A DNA stretch of 15,674 nt from Gallispira sp964526435 (GTDB lineage: Bacteria > Bacillota > Clostridia > Lachnospirales > CAG-274). Made by a program: the position numbers and the translations under genes. The stretch is from NCBI GenBank assembly GCA_964526435.1, contig CAZGIC010000049.1, positions 1 through 15,674 of the forward strand. Direction: 5' to 3'. Shown piece after piece: positions 13,990 to 15,674 of the stretch. Numbering within the stretch: position 1 is the first letter of the stretch; each line of letters starts with the position of its first letter. The notes under the pieces are model-generated. The model did not search any database. It was not told the DNA's origin and saw nothing but the letters and a program-made list of their open reading frames with translations.

Positions 13990-15282
13990 ATGGTGATGAA
14001 AATAAAATTTGAAGAATGGATAAAAGAAAATCAAATATCTGAAGATGCTATAAATTTGTTCGAGGAATCAATTTCTTGTTATAGAATAGGTGCTTATAGA
14101 TCAGCATTTATTATGTCATATATTGCATTTCAAAATATTTTAAAACAAAGGGTGTTGGATGCAACATTTAGACCTACTGACATCAGTAAAAAGTTGTGGG
14201 ATGAAATATGCTCTAAATTGATAGATGAAGACGCGTGGGACAAGCAAGTTTCAGAATGTGTGCAGCGTACTTCGCCAAATAATATTTTTCTTATTTCTTC
14301 GTCAACAGTAAAGCTGTATGAGTCATTCAAATGTATTAGAAACATGTGTGCTCATGGGAAGTCGGGAAATATAGAATATTATCATGTGGAACACTTATGG
14401 GGGTTTATACAAGAATATTTTTTGCAATTTGCTGTTAATGGCGGTAAGCAAGGTATTATTAAGATGATTGAAGACCATTATGATACTACAATTACACCTG
14501 TTGGTGCAGATGTTACATATATTGTTACTAATATAGAGATAGGTGTAAAGGGAAATGAGATGGATGATTTGTTAGAAAATCTATATCAAAAGTGTAAACA
14601 GGAAAATCCGCGTGGGAAAAGCTTTTCTTCAAAATGGAGACAAATTGATCTATGGGATAAACTGGTTAATGAATCTACGAAATCTATTCAAGAGAATATT
14701 ATATCATATCTAAAAAACAAGCATATGGATGAAATTGACTGTTTTATTACAAGGTATCCACATACAGCAGATTTGTTTATGAGTCCCCCTTACTTTTTAA
14801 GAAAGCTTTGGAAAGAGGTTATATTCAATGAATGGACAACAAGACAAGACGGAACTTGGATTATTATCGAAAAGATATTAGATGAAAATGTTATTCCAGA
14901 AGGAGAGAAAAAGGATTTTTATAAAAATCTCTATAATTTTGTTGGAAAATTATATCCAACAGATAAAGTTGCAATACTAAAAAAAACTGATTATTTTGAA
15001 AGATTAAGAAAATATTTATTCGATTCTGAACAATATAGATATCCAAATACTTATACTAATGCAAATATGAATGATAAATATATAGTAAATTATTGGGAGG
15101 AATGTGGAATGGATTTTGACACAGTTAGAACAATTAATGACATTATTGAGCGAATGGACTATGGTTCATTTATGGAGACAATACATGATTATTTAAAAAA
15201 AGATGATAATTGGAAGAAATTTCGTCAAATACTTAAAAAGGAAAATATTACTGATCATACAATAAAGTTTGATAAGAAATAA
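13990..15282 (+). CDS. Uncharacterised protein with HEPN-like N-terminal region
   Basis: I do not recognise this 430-residue protein as a named family. The first 145 residues look all-helical. Helices around 18-52 (AINLFEESISCYRIGAYRSAF) resemble the start of HEPN domains, and R117-N118-M-C-A-H122 fits the HEPN RNase motif R-(N/H/D)-x3-H. Residues 150-215 may form a mixed alpha/beta linker (PVGADVTYIVTNIEIGVKG). The remainder is charged and helical with many aromatic residues. There is no signal peptide or membrane segment, so it is probably cytoplasmic. ATG 13990 follows AGGA by six bases; ATG 13996 is an alternative. The gene is more AT-rich than the core genes, stands alone behind its own promoter, and lies between phage and IS-like remnants, so horizontal origin and a defence role are plausible inferences. 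Confidence 0.85.
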   Translation: MVMKIKFEEWIKENQISEDAINLFEESISCYRIGAYRSAFIMSYIAFQNILKQRVLDATFRPTDISKKLWDEICSKLIDEDAWDKQVSECVQRTSPNNIFLISSSTVKLYESFKCIRNMCAHGKSGNIEYYHVEHLWGFIQEYFLQFAVNGGKQGIIKMIEDHYDTTITPVGADVTYIVTNIEIGVKGNEMDDLLENLYQKCKQENPRGKSFSSKWRQIDLWDKLVNESTKSIQENIISYLKNKHMDEIDCFITRYPHTADLFMSPPYFLRKLWKEVIFNEWTTRQDGTWIIIEKILDENVIPEGEKKDFYKNLYNFVGKLYPTDKVAILKKTDYFERLRKYLFDSEQYRYPNTYTNANMNDKYIVNYWEECGMDFDTVRTINDIIERMDYGSFMETIHDYLKKDDNWKKFRQILKKENITDHTIKFDKK

Positions 15283-15384
15283 CAGTTGTTTGCGGTATTT
15301 TTGCTTTATATATTGTGAATTTTCATTTTTGTCATACAACAATCAGTTTATTATTTAGCTGTAAAATTAAACACTACATATTTT
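15283..15384. other. AT-rich spacer after the HEPN-like gene
   Basis: I see no gene and no strong terminator here. Short T-runs (for example TATTTTTG near 15296) follow the stop without a convincing stem. This spacer leads into IS-like ends and structured repeats that fill the rest of the window. Confidence 0.4.
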
Positions 15385-15408
15385 GGCTCTTTGTCAACTG
15401 GTGTGGTT
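15385..15408 (+). repeat. IS-end-like repeat, copy 1 (ISL3-like)
   Basis: The 24-base unit GGCTCTTTGTCAACTGGTGTGG(TT) resembles the terminal inverted repeats of ISL3-family elements, which often begin GGCTCTTTG or GGTTCTTT. No transposase is present. A second copy starts 42 bases later. Confidence 0.4.
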
Positions 15409-15426
15409 ATACTTGATTGACATTAA

Positions 15427-15450
15427 GGTTCTTTATTAAATGGTGTGGTT
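15427..15450 (+). repeat. IS-end-like repeat, copy 2
   Basis: This begins GGTTCTTTATTAAATGGTG and matches 15385-15408 at 20 of 24 positions in the same orientation. Two tandem copies of one type of end suggest successive insertions and losses, or an imperfect excision scar. Confidence 0.4.
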
Positions 15451-15470
15451 TTTGAAACCATCATATCGCA

Positions 15471-15491
15471 AAATTTGACTTTGTCAAATTT
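15471..15491. repeat. Perfect 9-bp hairpin with TTT loop
   Basis: AAATTTGAC (15471-15479) pairs with GTCAAATTT (15483-15491) around TTT. It is related in stem and loop to the hairpin at 9140-9166. A neighbouring CAGCC-TAT-GGCTG triloop hairpin occupies 15502-15514. Confidence 0.7.
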
Positions 15492-15531
15492 CACTAACAG
15501 TCAGCCTATGGCTGGCTGATAAAAAACCTCC

Positions 15532-15611
15532 ACCGCTAAATCAGCACTTTCAACCTTAGGTTGAAAGCCAACCCTTCGGGTTGTCTGATAAATCTTTCGG
15601 TGCAATGCGGT
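15532..15611. repeat. Structured repeat unit, copy B (inverted relative to copy A)
   Basis: An outer stem ACCGC (15532-15536)/GCGGT (15607-15611) encloses CTTTCAACC-TTA-GGTTGAAAG (15547-15567) and CAACCC-TTC-GGGTTG (15569-15583). Read on the minus strand, 15606-15541 aligns with 9401-9465. The second arm is six base pairs here and five in copy A, changed on both sides so that pairing is kept. Copy A's ATAAAT arm has lost its 5' strand here. Confidence 0.75.
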
Positions 15612-15621
15612 CCCCGACAGA

Positions 15622-15644
15622 TTATAATATCAAGTGCAACACCT
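15622..15644. mobile_element. Possible IS30-type element end at the window edge
   Basis: The segment TTATAATATCAAGTGCAACA followed by CCT resembles the reversed ends of some Firmicute IS30-family elements, which carry GTTGCACTT. Only the edge is visible and no transposase can be seen, so this is a weak call. Confidence 0.2.
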
Positions 15645-15674
15645 AAAAAAATAGTAGACTTCATATCAACCAAA

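Overview
The window looks like low-GC chromosomal DNA from an anaerobic Firmicute, most likely class Clostridia. The reasons are strong AGGAGG ribosome-binding sites, TTG/GTG starts, textbook sigma-A promoters, a tRNA-Ile T-box leader, and the conserved nusA-infB gene order with ylxR and ylxQ between them. I cannot name a genus from the sequence alone.

Bases 1-9068 hold one compact co-directional operon: rimP, nusA, ylxR (rnpM), ylxQ, infB, rbfA, nrnA, truB, ribF, then a membrane acyltransferase. Genes overlap or lie within 45 nt of each other. A single strong promoter (85-113) and a leader hairpin (141-161) precede it. The operon makes factors for 30S maturation (RimP, RbfA), transcription elongation (NusA), RNA binding (YlxR, YlxQ), initiation (IF2), oligoribonucleotide/pAp turnover (NrnA), tRNA pseudouridylation (TruB) and FMN/FAD synthesis (RibF). 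Three annotated starts need care (nusA 681, infB 2552, ileS 10149), because longer in-frame readings run into the ribosome-binding site or the leader RNA.

Bases 9069-9620 are a non-coding block dense in inverted repeats, bounded by an imperfect 26-bp inverted repeat. Inside are several perfect hairpins with exactly three-base loops and a multi-arm unit (9388-9470). A diverged copy of that unit lies in the opposite orientation at 15532-15611, with compensatory stem changes. A 46-residue Cys-rich membrane protein (9621-9761) follows directly.

Bases 9823-13314 are the ileS unit: promoter, T-box riboswitch with an AUC specifier, attenuator terminator, a 1038-residue IleRS with eukaryote-like (type 2) features, and a 3' terminator.

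Bases 13315-15674 are accessory DNA. They hold fragments of the repeat family, a phage head-tail connector gene broken by one amber codon, and a promoter-driven AT-rich gene for an unrecognised 430-residue protein. That protein has a HEPN-like N-terminal region (R-N-x3-H motif), making it the best candidate here for an undescribed defence or RNase function. The right end holds insertion-sequence-like ends and the second structured repeat.
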